Below are positions 33,540 through 43,900 of a stretch of DNA of 64,000 nucleotides, piece by piece. Numbering within the stretch: position 1 is the stretch's first letter; every line of letters begins with the position of its first letter. The notes below the pieces were generated by a model, which was given only the letters and a program-made list of their open reading frames with translations, was not told where the DNA came from and searched no databases. The stretch is from Cladobotryum mycophilum (Eukaryota > Ascomycota > Sordariomycetes > Hypocreales > Hypocreaceae). The position numbers and the translations under genes were made by a program. Location: NCBI GenBank assembly GCA_036429605.1, contig CM071591.1, forward strand, positions 1 through 64,000, written 5' to 3'.

Positions 33540-35388
33540 GAGTGCCCCACCACAATACCGTGACCATCCCAAGACCGTGACGTAAACGATGAGTGCCACA
33601 TTTTCAACACCACACTTTCGCATAGCAATAACATTATCAAATTAAATCCAATTGAAGCTGTTTTTTCGCCATGACGAAGACAAATGAAGACAGAGAAAAT
33701 AATATTAATGAGGCTATTTAAAAGATACAAAATGGCCTTACTATTGCGGTCGTAAATTAATACTATAGAATCCCTTAGATAACTTTATATGACCGACTTT
33801 GAGGTGTATAATTGATTCGAGTAGTTAAAGAAAACGCCTAAAAACTATTATAAGTTTAAGAACAAGACCTTATACAGTAGATTAAGTCTAAAGAAACCTA
33901 TGGCCGGGCCTCTAACCGCCGGTGTATTTGTTTCTTTGTGTAGTTTATCCTGACCTAGGGTAATAACGACTAACACCTTGGTTAATATTGGGTAGATAGG
34001 TTCTTTGAACGTAACGAGGAGGTTAAGATAAAGGTCTCTAGGGGTATTAAGGCTTCCTGAACGATCTATATAACCAAGGGGGTTATATGAAGTTTCTGGG
34101 ATCGTTTAGACAACGAGATTAAGGCCAAGTCTGTCAATATAAACCGAATCTATAACCTTAATAAGACTAGGCTTGTAAAAGGGGAAACCAGATTAGGAAA
34201 AGTAGCAGGAATAAGCCTAATAATAGTAATAACCGTTATAGAGAGCGACTCTTATGAATAGGTTACTATTATAGAGTGTGTTAGTACTACCGGAGACCGG
34301 GTTAAGCCCTATATGATCTATACAAGCAAGATAGTCTAATAGCAGTGGTTTCCTAATAAAATTCCTGACTAGGTATACGACTTAAGCCCTATAGGCTAGG
34401 TAAACGCAGGGATACTGTTCAAATAGCTAGAATAGGTGTTTATCCCTGAGATAATACTAGAAATACGGTCTTATTAGCGTATCCTGATCTTAGATAACCA
34501 TAAGGCTTATATTATTATAGAATTCATATATCTGGCCTAGATTAACCGTATATAATTTCTTTATCTACCGGTATATAGCTTATACATTATATAACCCCTT
34601 AATATTAGTATTTTTTCTCTTTTAAAAATATATTTCCGCTAGAACATTTAAGGGTTTGCCTTCTTTAAGACCTCGGCCCTTATATAAAAGTAACGTTTCC
34701 TATAAGCATATTTTTAAGCTAGTAATAAAGCTTTCTTAAAGATTAATATAAAATTAGGCTTTTATACTACCGGGGTTTATCCTATGAATATTAAACGGGT
34801 CCTGGAGGGCATGGTTAATCCTAAGAGACCTCTTTTAATACTAAAGCCTTCTATAACACTAAAGAGACCCTAAATTAAAGAAAATCAGCTCTAGTATATA
34901 TCTTAGAGCTTTAAGGATATTAGGGGATAGTTAGATACCGTTCATGAAGACCTAGATTACGTTGAGCGTGGCCTGCGGACTATTGCGAGGAAGGCAGGGA
35001 AGGAACTGGACCATAAGAACGCCGTGATCGCGTTCTTGGAGCAAAAAAACGCTTATTTAGAGGCCCAGATTGCTTCTAAAAAGCCCCTTGGCCGTAAAGC
35101 CGTTGATTTTGACCTTAACGAGACCTTTGCTCGGCTTCCTGATATTACTAAGGCCAAGGACGAGGCTATTGTATTGCGTGTACGCTATGTAACGCGATAG
35201 GCCGTAAAACTATAAAATAAAGCGCTAGAAATTATTAGAACGGATCTAGAAGAATTAACTAATATATTTATATTATAATTATTTTTGTAGCATTTAATTT
35301 TATTGAGAAATAAGGTAATGACGTGATATGTTATTTTGTGGTGATGTCTACGGTCTTGGGATGGTCACGGTGTTGTGGTGGGGCACTC
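33540..35388 (+). mobile_element. Fot1/pogo-like DNA transposon, RIP-inactivated
   Basis: An 1849-bp element with 39-bp terminal inverted repeats (33540-33578 and 35350-35388), starting GAGTGCCCCACCACAA, with one mismatch; TA duplications flank both ends (33538-33539, 35389-35390). The inside holds a decayed pogo-type DDE transposase on the plus strand. Recognisable but mutated pieces include NLNKTRLVKG (usually N-x-DE-x-G), LILDNHKAY (usually LDGHxSH) and LPVYSLYII-stop-PLNISIF (usually HSSHLLQPLD). Every change is C to T or G to A, typical of RIP. The C-terminus near 34980-35199 is less mutated and stays open (LDHKNAVIAFLEQKNAYL). Confidence 0.9.
33900..35199 (+). pseudogene. Transposase remnant of the Fot1/pogo-like element
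   Basis: The reading frame inside the inverted repeats is full of TAG and TAA codons where relatives have Trp or Gln, and the first catalytic Asp is changed to Asn. The readable segments are quoted in the entry for the element. It cannot produce an active transposase. The least damaged part is the C-terminal coiled-coil-like end (34980-35199). Confidence 0.75.
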
Positions 35389-35390
35389 TA

Positions 35391-35961
35391 ATTGGTAGAA
35401 AGTCTCCTGTCTAGTGGACCCCTGTTGTTAGAGTAAAAGGCAACGCGTTATATTTTATTAGCCGTGGATCCGTTATGACTACAATGCTCAGCAATAGTAT
35501 CACAACCTATACATTGGGTTATAACTCATACCCTACATTAGTAAAACTTAAGTCTAATAAACTAGTTAGGAATAATTAGTCTTAATATAGTTAATTAAAT
35601 TAAGTTTAATTAAATACAATTAATTTAAATATTATTAATTAAAGTTTAAATTAACTTTATTTAAGTAAATATAATTTATGAAATAATTATAAATATTTAT
35701 ATTTAATGTTAAAAAGAAATATAACTCTAAAGCTTAAATTGTTTAATTTTATGTATATAAAGCTCTAAAGCCTAAAAGCCTATAAATTCTATTTAAGGTA
35801 TTCATTCTATTTAAATGTTTAACTTATCATACAATACAATATAATAAAAATAAATATATTAAACTAACTGTAGGAAAAAATACAAGTTTAGCTAACTAAT
35901 ACATAACCTAAGGTTATACTAAGATATTGACTTTTTACAAATACTAAGTGTATCTTAACCT
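35391..35961. other. AT-rich spacer
   Basis: AT-rich sequence with no frame or repeat of note between the transposon and the lipase stop codon. It must hold the lipase 3' end. Confidence 0.5.
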
Positions 35962-37338
35962 TTAAGACTCTGCAGGTTTCTTAACAAGAGCCAGGTTAAA
36001 TGGCTGCCTTGTTATCATCGAACAATTCCCTGTAGTCAAGCTCTTACCTGCAAAGCGTTCATCAATCCACTGCAGCCACTCTGGTGCCGCTGCAACAATA
36101 ATTGGCGAGTGCTCAAGGCCGGGGTATTCCCTGAGGTATATCTTGCTCCCGGCATTACAGGCACTTTTATACACCAATCGCGTTGTCTCCGGTAAAACGG
36201 ATGTATCGTCAAGGCCCTGGAGAACAAGGACAGGTGCAGAGGACTTAGTGCCATTCGCTGGAGCCATCTCAGCTTGCCATTTGAGTAGTTTGCGCTTATA
36301 TTCGTCGAATCCGTCAGAGGACACAATATCCTTTTCCTCCAAGTCGTTGCTCAAACCTAAAAGGGCAGAGAAACACAGCTGAGCACTATCTGCAATAGCC
36401 ACACGTTTGTGCAGTACTGCCCCTAGGATGGTTAACTGGTAGGAAGGCTCGACACGCTGAAGAGCCTTTGCGTGTAATGGGAGGTATCCAGACCTTGCAA
36501 CCGCAGTTGTATTAGCGAGAAACATGTCGGCAACCCTCGCCGCTGGTGCGAGCGCAACAGTACCAAGATAGTTCTTATCATTCTTGATCAGATCACTCTC
36601 AGAGAGCTTCCATACGACCCCACCGCCTTGCGAATGGCCCACCGCTACCCACTCGTTTGTGAACAGAGCGCCATCGTCAAGTGCCTTTCGAGCAGCTAGG
36701 ACAGAGTAGTAGATGTCGTTGACTTGTGCTGGAAAGCTGAGATATTTGTGTTCAGTATAGTTGTTCCCTAGCCCCGCGTAATCTGTTGCCACGACTGCGT
36801 ATCCGCGTTCCACGAGGAGTTGCCAGCTATCGTAATCGTACAAGCTAGGGCTTGTCGATGGCGCACAGCCGCGGTATATGCCACTGGTACCGTGAGCGTA
36901 GGCTGCTAAAGGGTATCGAATTTTGCTCTTGCCATCCATGGAGGTGTTGTAAGATGGAGCTGGCGTGTACGGAAGAGCGATAAACGCTGTAGCTGGGACT
37001 AGCGAGCCGTCAATGTCACGGGAAGTGTACTGGATCCTGTACACAGTCGTCCCGCCCTTGACCTGTAGAGGATTGGGGTCCATGGGCTGAACCTTGAGCA
37101 CGTCTCCCGGCTTCGAGGTTGAAAAATTGGCTGCTGTTGTATAAAAGCCAAAATCAAAGTCCTGCCCAAAGGTGGACAGGTCAATCTGATTCGTCTGCCT
37201 AAGAGTATCCCGACATTGCAGGCCACAGCCGTGCGCCTCGGCAAAGTCATCGGAGACATTGAAGTTGGAGGCTTGTATTGCTACTGCAGTGCGAAGCAAG
37301 GGGCAAAGAAGAAAAAGGGCAAAAAGAAACAGATGCAT
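35962..37338 (-). CDS. Secretory lipase-family hydrolase
   Basis: Single exon, 458 aa from ATG 37338; an upstream in-frame ATG at 37392 would precede the signal peptide by 18 residues, so the inner start is preferred because MHLFLFALFLLCPLLRTAVA is a clear secretion signal. The fold matches the fungal secretory lipase (LIP) family: the region YAHGTSG, the nucleophile elbow GHSQGG (Ser), the acid in LQGLDDTSV and the His in YPGLEHSP form a complete triad. Conserved Cys residues near the N-terminus (GCGLQC) suggest a disulphide. Members hydrolyse triglycerides or other esters outside the cell. Placed in an accessory region, it may be a nutritional or virulence enzyme rather than part of the polyketide pathway. 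Confidence 0.9.
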   Translation of the reverse strand: MHLFLFALFLLCPLLRTAVAIQASNFNVSDDFAEAHGCGLQCRDTLRQTNQIDLSTFGQDFDFGFYTTAANFSTSKPGDVLKVQPMDPNPLQVKGGTTVYRIQYTSRDIDGSLVPATAFIALPYTPAPSYNTSMDGKSKIRYPLAAYAHGTSGIYRGCAPSTSPSLYDYDSWQLLVERGYAVVATDYAGLGNNYTEHKYLSFPAQVNDIYYSVLAARKALDDGALFTNEWVAVGHSQGGGVVWKLSESDLIKNDKNYLGTVALAPAARVADMFLANTTAVARSGYLPLHAKALQRVEPSYQLTILGAVLHKRVAIADSAQLCFSALLGLSNDLEEKDIVSSDGFDEYKRKLLKWQAEMAPANGTKSSAPVLVLQGLDDTSVLPETTRLVYKSACNAGSKIYLREYPGLEHSPIIVAAAPEWLQWIDERFAGKSLTTGNCSMITRQPFNLALVKKPAES

Positions 37339-38146
37339 GGTAATATAGAAAGAAGCCTTGTCGGTTGCTCTTGTGCTTGCGCTGGGTTCCAAAGTCTCAA
37401 CTGCTCAGCTGTGTTTATGTTGATTTTACATTCCATTACTGGCAGAACCATCCCCTTTTATAGATGTAAATATTAGCATTGCGTTACCTATTGTACAGCA
37501 TATGCCTACGACGCTCGGTCTTACTACTAGCGACTTGAACACTTCTGCGCAAAGGATTTAGTTGTATCATAGTGCTAAGACAGTAAGCGGTGAATCATGT
37601 AAAAGACCCCGATGCTATCTGACCTCTAACATAAACACAGATCCGCTATTTGAAAGTCACCTTCCTATTATATAAATATTATTATATGCTAGGTGTTACT
37701 GTTTTGTATAGCAGAGTCTCCGTCGTTACACTGTCATGCTTGTATCTGGTGTCGCCGGGAATAGTAATAAGAGCGCTTCTATACTGAAACAAGGAGGTTA
37801 CTAGCCAGTAACACAATGGGTACTAGTAGTTAATCTCAACCTTGGTCAATCAGGTTGAATGAGACAAACCGTGCACTTACTTGCCTCGTAATGGAGGGGC
37901 AAGGTTTGGCAGGGCAAGGGTCTGCACCGTCAAGCTTTTATTCTTAATTTATACCCCAAAAAAAGTCCACAATTGGCATGGGATGATTAGAGCACTTAAA
38001 TGATTTGGTAAAGAAAGCTAATACGGTTAGCCTCGGATTTGACGTCTGCTGCTAGGTTTCCAAGGCGTAGTGGCGGCTGGCTGGTCATTGCAATTTAGCG
38101 GCAGCATTCCATACCATCTTGCCTTTTTATCTACACTGCCTCAAGT
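37339..38146. promoter_or_regulatory. Divergent promoter region between lipase and regulator
   Basis: About 800 bp between two genes transcribed away from each other. No duplicated site or clear TATA element was recognised. The open frame at 37216-37476 overlaps the lipase start antisense and is a shadow. Confidence 0.4.
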
Positions 38147-39640
38147 ATGAAACATTACAATCACAACGTTGAAATCATGGTCCACGAATCCCAAATTCCG
38201 CGGTCCTGCGATCGCTGCCATGCCGTCAAGGAACGCTGTTATTGGGCTCTTCACGAAGTCCAGTGCGAACGGTGCGCTCGCTTGCAGCTGGTCTGTCAGA
38301 TTAACCGACCATTGCGACGGCCTGGCCGCCCACGACGATTGCCGTCTCCCTCAAGTCAATCTCGCAGTCATTTTGATGAAATAACTAGCAATCAAGGCCA
38401 TTCAACCTTGTCCTCGGCTCCAGGCGGCCATAGAACAGCGACATCACAGAGTGACAGATGGAGAGAGGTAGTCATTGCTGCCGGAGTTGTTCTGCCCAGC
38501 GAGCTTCAGCTATTAGACCAAAGTCTCTTCCAAAACGAATTCATGGAGCAATTCATCCTTGGCCCCAGCTTTTGCGAGGAGCATCGCAAATACCTAATTT
38601 CGCATTTCCTTGATTCTACAGTATTTCTTAAAGATGCTTACCTGGCCTGTGCACTGTCGTGGGATGGAGACGAGCCATCACTATCCTCTACACCGGAGAA
38701 CGAACAACCAGCCAGCAAGGCATACCAGTACGCCTCATCTGCGCTCTCGACTCTTGGCTCATTTGAGGTAAAGGACATGCAGGATCTATCAGTTTGCTTG
38801 GTATTAGGAGCCGTAGTCCATACATTTGCCATCAGACTAAGAGCGAGCGATGTCCTCACCATTTGTCGACAAACACTCAATCTTATCAAGGCGGTTTATA
38901 ATAGCCCATCGACCAGGCATATAAGCTCAGATAGCATCGGATTTTTGACCTGCCTCATTCTTACTGAGACGGCCGAGAGTCTGTTATCATGCAGCGTCCC
39001 GACCATACAATTCAAGTTGCCTTTGTCTGAGCCAGCTTATGTCGACCGTTATGTTGGGATCTGCACAACACTTTTGCCGTTATTCTACGACCTCGGCAAA
39101 CTAAGCAACGACATGTTGCGAGAAAGAAAAGAGAGAGGTGTCAGCCACAATCTGCTGCTTACTACAATGGCGGAGTCTCTAGGTGCACTCGAGTTGACTA
39201 TACGCAACTGGCGCCCAAGTGTGCCTGACGGTTTTGCTGAGAGATTCACATCGACCGAAGTCGCTCACATGCTGTGTCAAGCACAGGTCATGCAGACTAC
39301 GGCCTTACTCATAATCCACCGACTGCAATACTCATTTGGGTCCAAAGAAGACAAAGTGCTAGCAATGTCTTTTAATATTCTAACGCAGCTTGAGCTAACA
39401 TTCATTGCGACTAGAAAGATGGTGCCATGTGTTGATCTGCCGATTGTGGTTTCGTGCATGGAATTGCAGGATGAAGAGGAGAGAGCTCGGTGGCTTTGCA
39501 ATATATCACCAATATCTCGCTACTCGGAGCCGTTTCACAATCGCATTTGCCAGATCCTTTCGGCAGTTTGGGAAGCGCGGCGACATTCAGCCGAACTACA
39601 CTGGTATCAGTTAGGCGATGTTATTCCTCATTTCTCATAG
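38147..39640 (+). CDS. Zn2Cys6 transcription factor of polyketide-cluster type
   Basis: Single exon, 497 aa; ATG 38177 (residue 11) is an alternative start. The zinc cluster is CDRCHAVKERC followed by CERCARLQLVC, with an eight-residue loop between the halves. Directly after comes RRPGRPRR, an AT-hook-like basic motif. The rest is helical with no recognised catalytic module, resembling cluster-specific activators in architecture (zinc cluster plus a C-terminal regulatory region). It lies 1.3 kb from the 3' end of the PKS gene and is convergent with it, so it is the best local candidate for the pathway regulator. This is position-based inference. Confidence 0.85.
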   Translation: MKHYNHNVEIMVHESQIPRSCDRCHAVKERCYWALHEVQCERCARLQLVCQINRPLRRPGRPRRLPSPSSQSRSHFDEITSNQGHSTLSSAPGGHRTATSQSDRWREVVIAAGVVLPSELQLLDQSLFQNEFMEQFILGPSFCEEHRKYLISHFLDSTVFLKDAYLACALSWDGDEPSLSSTPENEQPASKAYQYASSALSTLGSFEVKDMQDLSVCLVLGAVVHTFAIRLRASDVLTICRQTLNLIKAVYNSPSTRHISSDSIGFLTCLILTETAESLLSCSVPTIQFKLPLSEPAYVDRYVGICTTLLPLFYDLGKLSNDMLRERKERGVSHNLLLTTMAESLGALELTIRNWRPSVPDGFAERFTSTEVAHMLCQAQVMQTTALLIIHRLQYSFGSKEDKVLAMSFNILTQLELTFIATRKMVPCVDLPIVVSCMELQDEEERARWLCNISPISRYSEPFHNRICQILSAVWEARRHSAELHWYQLGDVIPHFS

Positions 39641-39788
39641 CTCGTCGGAACCTGAGTTGCAAATGAAACCCGCATTACAAACGTGGCCTAATAAAAGAAG
39701 CTCTAGTAATTGGTTTGCTCCTGTTTGTAAAAGTATATGGGATGCCAGCTACCCTGTCGTAGTCGTGATAAGCCGGAGGGTTCCACAC

Positions 39789-39848
39789 TTTAACCCCCGG
39801 TGGATCTAAACCCCCCGGTGGGACTGAAACCTTCCGGTGGGGGTTTTT
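39789..39848. repeat. Three CGGTGG units spaced about 20 bp
   Basis: The phrases TAACCCCCGGTGGATC, AACCCCCCGGTGGGAC and ACCTTCCGGTGGGGGT follow one another at roughly 20-bp spacing just after the regulator's stop codon. The block could form a hairpin because it starts C-rich and ends G-rich. Its function is unknown; it may be the end of a lost element or a transcription terminator. Confidence 0.5.
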
Positions 39849-40046
39849 GGTTATGATGGGGGCATCTAGAAGAAAGAAGTAATCTCTAGGCACTTGTGAT
39901 CCTTGAGAAAACGGCCAATTCACTACTGACAGAAATGCAGAGGTGATATACGCCTTGCCCTCCTCGACAATTTCAATCCAAATCAACGTGGTCTCGACCA
40001 GAGTCTAGAGGCATGCCAGCAGACAGGCAACAGATACACGGCCAGG

Positions 40047-40467
40047 CTACTGGCCGAACGATCCGGACGCGGGGACTTTTAAGATTACCACGACCGATTC
40101 AACCATAACACAACTAAACTCTGTAAATGCGGCAGCCCCCTGAACCCAGGCCACCTCGTGGAGTGCCTGAATAACAGAGACCTGCTACCCGAAGCTCCCG
40201 ACGACACCCCCGAAGATACAACGATCCTCGAATACTTACTAAGACCCAAAGGATTCACGAAATTCATGACATTCATTAAAGCCGCACGGCCGTACGACCA
40301 AGCAGAAGGATAACAACCAGGACCTGTCACAGGCGAATCACAAACCTCTCCCTTTTGTAACTAGCACCACGCCCAAGCACAACGCAAGTTGGCGCCGGCC
40401 GTCATAACATTCCACTGGGAATATACAAATGACGTAAATAGGATAAATAAATAAATAAATAAATAAA
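40047..40467 (+). mobile_element. 5'-truncated LINE (Tad-like) with target-site duplication
   Basis: The 19-bp sequence CAACAGATACACGGCCAGG occurs at 40028-40046 and again at 40468-40486. Between them lies the 3' end of a non-LTR retrotransposon: a frame with the terminal Cys-His motif CKCGSPLNPGHLVEC (C-x-C-x7-H-x4-C), ending with a stop at about 40310, then a 3' tail of TAAA repeats (40443-40466). Long target duplication, 5' truncation and a simple-repeat tail are the hallmarks of target-primed reverse transcription. One in-frame stop precedes the Cys-His region. The minus-strand frame at 40085-40330 is a shadow. Confidence 0.85.
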
Positions 40468-40486
40468 CAACAGATACACGGCCAGG

Positions 40487-40921
40487 GCGCTCTTACCCGA
40501 AGTTGCAACAGCCTAGATCGTTGTAGAGTCAACACTAACATGGTCTTGGAAGTCACAATCGCCTCGCAAACCACAAGGGTTAAAGGAAAACGACAAGGAT
40601 ATTTCGGGGAAAAAAGCGTTACCCAGAGGCCTCAACTATTGCATTTGGCGACGTGATCAAAGACCCAACGAGAATATCGATCTTCCTCATGGTGCGATGT
40701 GCTGGACTTTCCTTGCCATTCTACTCCCCTCAAGGGGAGAGAATGTTGCACATTACCTTGTATTATTTTAGGGCTTTAACTTTGAAAGGAGCAAGTCGAG
40801 ATTGAGATTTATTAGAGCTAAATGGAGTTTTTTTGTTCGTTCAAGATATAGTAACTGCGGTGGTTGGTAAAATGTCCATAGGTTCTGTTTATACTACTTA
40901 AAAACACAAACACCCCTTATA
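40487..40921. other. Spacer, PKS 3' flank
   Basis: No gene was seen. It should contain the PKS terminator. The minus-strand frame at 40338-40574 covers the LINE tail and has no domain. Confidence 0.45.
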
Positions 40922-43900
40922 TTATACCTTAGTTATACCTCCAACGGCATCCCTGACCAGATCCTCAATCTTTGCACTCTTGCTTAACAACTGGAGCATT
41001 GTTAGCTCCAGGTTAAAAGTTTTAATCAGCCAGTTCCGTAGCTCTCCTGCCACTAAACTATCCACGCCATATCGCGAAACCGGTTTATCAGAGTCAACGT
41101 CGTCAGCTGCTACACCAAGGAGCTCGGCGATGCGTGTAGTAATGGCCAAACGCGCAATCACTAGCTTTTCGGCCGGTGTTGGTGCATTTTGTAACTGCGT
41201 GGCAATGGAGGAGCCTTCCCCAGTTGCACTGCTGCTACCAGAAGCAAGCACCTGAGCTCTGTCGGAAATGGCTTGGGCAAGCGACTGGAACCGAGTGTTG
41301 TTGTACCATATGAGATCGTCGATGCGACCGCTGTCTAGATAGGAAAGAAATCGAGTCGGCTCCAGTCCAGTCACCACTTGCGCAGCGCAGCTGGGGTCAA
41401 AGTGGAAGAATGACGACTCTTCCGCTGAGGAATGAGACTCGCAGAGTGCGCCTTCAAGAAGCTGGAGGAACTCGGTTTCTGACACACCATATGTGGCGTT
41501 GCGCCGGAGCATCTGCTGAAATCCAACCGACGCGCTAACAGAGCCAACTTCAAGGATTAGACCAAGCCCAAGAGCCGTCGCAGGCAGGGATTGCGAGACG
41601 CGGAACCTGGCAAACGCGTCTTGGAAGGCATTTGCCGCGGTGTACGCTCCTTGACTAGGTGTACCTACAGTTCCCACAATGGACGAGGTCATCAAGAAGA
41701 AGTCAAGAGGCAGGTTCTTGGTGGCATGATGGAGATTCACAGTGCCAGTGACCTTGGGTGCAAGGACGCCCTGGATCTGGGACCAAGTAGCATTGCTGAA
41801 GAGAGCGTCCTAGATTCCATTAGCAACTGACGTGTTGGACTGTTTTCTTGATTGGAACTTACTCCTTCTACCATTGCAGCGTGGATCACTCCCTTTACTT
41901 GACGCACACGAGAGAGTTTCTCTACTGCAGAGACGACTGCCTCTTGATTGGTCACGTCGCATCGGAGTACTTCTGGACTGGCACCCGCTGCGATCAATTC
42001 TTCCACGAGGGAGACGCTCTCAGGCTTATCATTTCCAGTTCGGGAGAAAAACACCAGATGGCGGGCTCCTCGCTCAACCATCCAGGCGGCCAAGCTGCGT
42101 CCGAGACCGCCAAGGCAGCCGACAAGAAGATAGGCGGCATTTGAATCAAATACGGCCCGAATTGCAGATCGCGCAATCTTGATCAGTCAGTCTTGCTCTT
42201 CAAGTCGGGTGATAGTGTAGATTAGATCTCTTACCTTCAGTCTTGCCTCCGGGTTGTTGAAAGTGATGACAAACTTTCCGATGTGTACTCCCTTGGAGAA
42301 GCTGCTCATGGCGGATTCTAGTTGAGAGATACAGAAAGCAGTCAAGTGTCTAATGGGACCAATGACACCTTGGCCAATCAGAGCCATCATTTCAGCCATC
42401 AACCTATGAATTGTCAGTCCCAATCACATCCTAGCAATCGCGTTTTGGAGCAGCAAGAGAATATTTACTTGGAGATGAGGCTGGGCTTCTGACGATAGAT
42501 CAAACCTAGATCAAATGAGGAAAAAGTTGCATTTCTCTTGAACACTTCAAGTCCAAGTCTGCCTCCTCCGAGAACATCGGTTCGACCAACATCAATGAAT
42601 CGGCCTAAAGGAGCGACGCATCTCCACGTTTCGTGCATCAAGTCCCCAGCAGAGCTGCAAAGAATGAGATCAATGCCCTTCTGATTGGTGGCCTGCATAA
42701 TGTCATTGATCGCACTGAGACGTCGAGAATTGAAGATATGGTGGTCGGGAATGCCAAACTCCTCCATAAGCATCCTACGTTTGTCATCGGTACCGACTGT
42801 GGCATAAACCTCTGCGCCAAGATGTTGGGCAATTTGGATGGCTGCCATACCGAGACCACCAGTTGCGGACTGGATCAGAATGGATTCGCCCTTCTCCAAG
42901 CGACCAAGATGTTTAAGAGCGTAAATCGAAGTGAGGTAGACCACTGGCATTGATGCAGCACCCTCAGCTGACATTCCACTTGGAACCTTTGAAACCAGAG
43001 AAGCAGGGGATCTAAGGTGATTACCCATGTTTCCTGGGATCATGCCAAAAACTCGGTCGCCTTGCTTCAAAGATGTCACGGCAGAACCAATACGGGTCAC
43101 CACACCAACAGCTTCGGTGCTCAGCTTATCCAGATCAAATCTGGCCGTGGCGACAGCGAGATCCTGAATTTCTATCCATTAGTACAAGTAGTATTAGACC
43201 AAAGCCAAGGATAATATTACCTTCATGTTCAGACCAATAGCTTCAGTCTTGATCTCAACCCAGTTGTCCTGCAGCTCCTTGTCAAAGTCTGGGTCACTGC
43301 TAAAGTACAGCGACGAGAGTACACCAGGCTGACGGTATCGCGCCTTTATCGACCCCTGAGAGCCCAAAGAGGCTTCCTGTAAGTGTTCGAGTGCGTGCCG
43401 CAAGGAGAATTGCTCATTGAGAGTCCTCTCCGGTAGCAAACGTTCAATATGGAAGACACCTCCACCGATCACAGACTCCCTGTCTACTGATCCAGAAGAG
43501 GTTGAGTCCTGTAACTCATTCAGCTTATAAACAACAAGTTCCGCAACCCTCTCCTGTGATGTGTGGTGGCTGAAATCTAATTCGACGAAAGCATACTTGG
43601 ATAGTACGTTTTCGGTGGCAATGGATCTAAGGAATCCCTTCCACATGGAAGATTCACCAGGAATGATCAAATCGGCGGCCAACCACACCATGGAAGAAGC
43701 ATGCAGAACAATTGTTTGCAGTGCGGCGAAATAGGCCTCATCGCGGCAGGTAAAGCCGCTACCATTGACGTCAACAAAGCTGATAATTAAAGAGTTTGAT
43801 GGGATTTCATGACCAGAAAACATGTCAACCAAAACAGGACTGAAACCCTGCTTTCTCAGTATTTTTAAAGCGGCATCAGCAACCAACGGAGGTGAATCTC

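Noticed and set aside
26020..39640. Treating the accessory genes as certain members of the polyketide cluster
   Set aside because: Transposons and RIP blocks separate them from the PKS, and no shared regulatory site was demonstrated; left as a possibility only.
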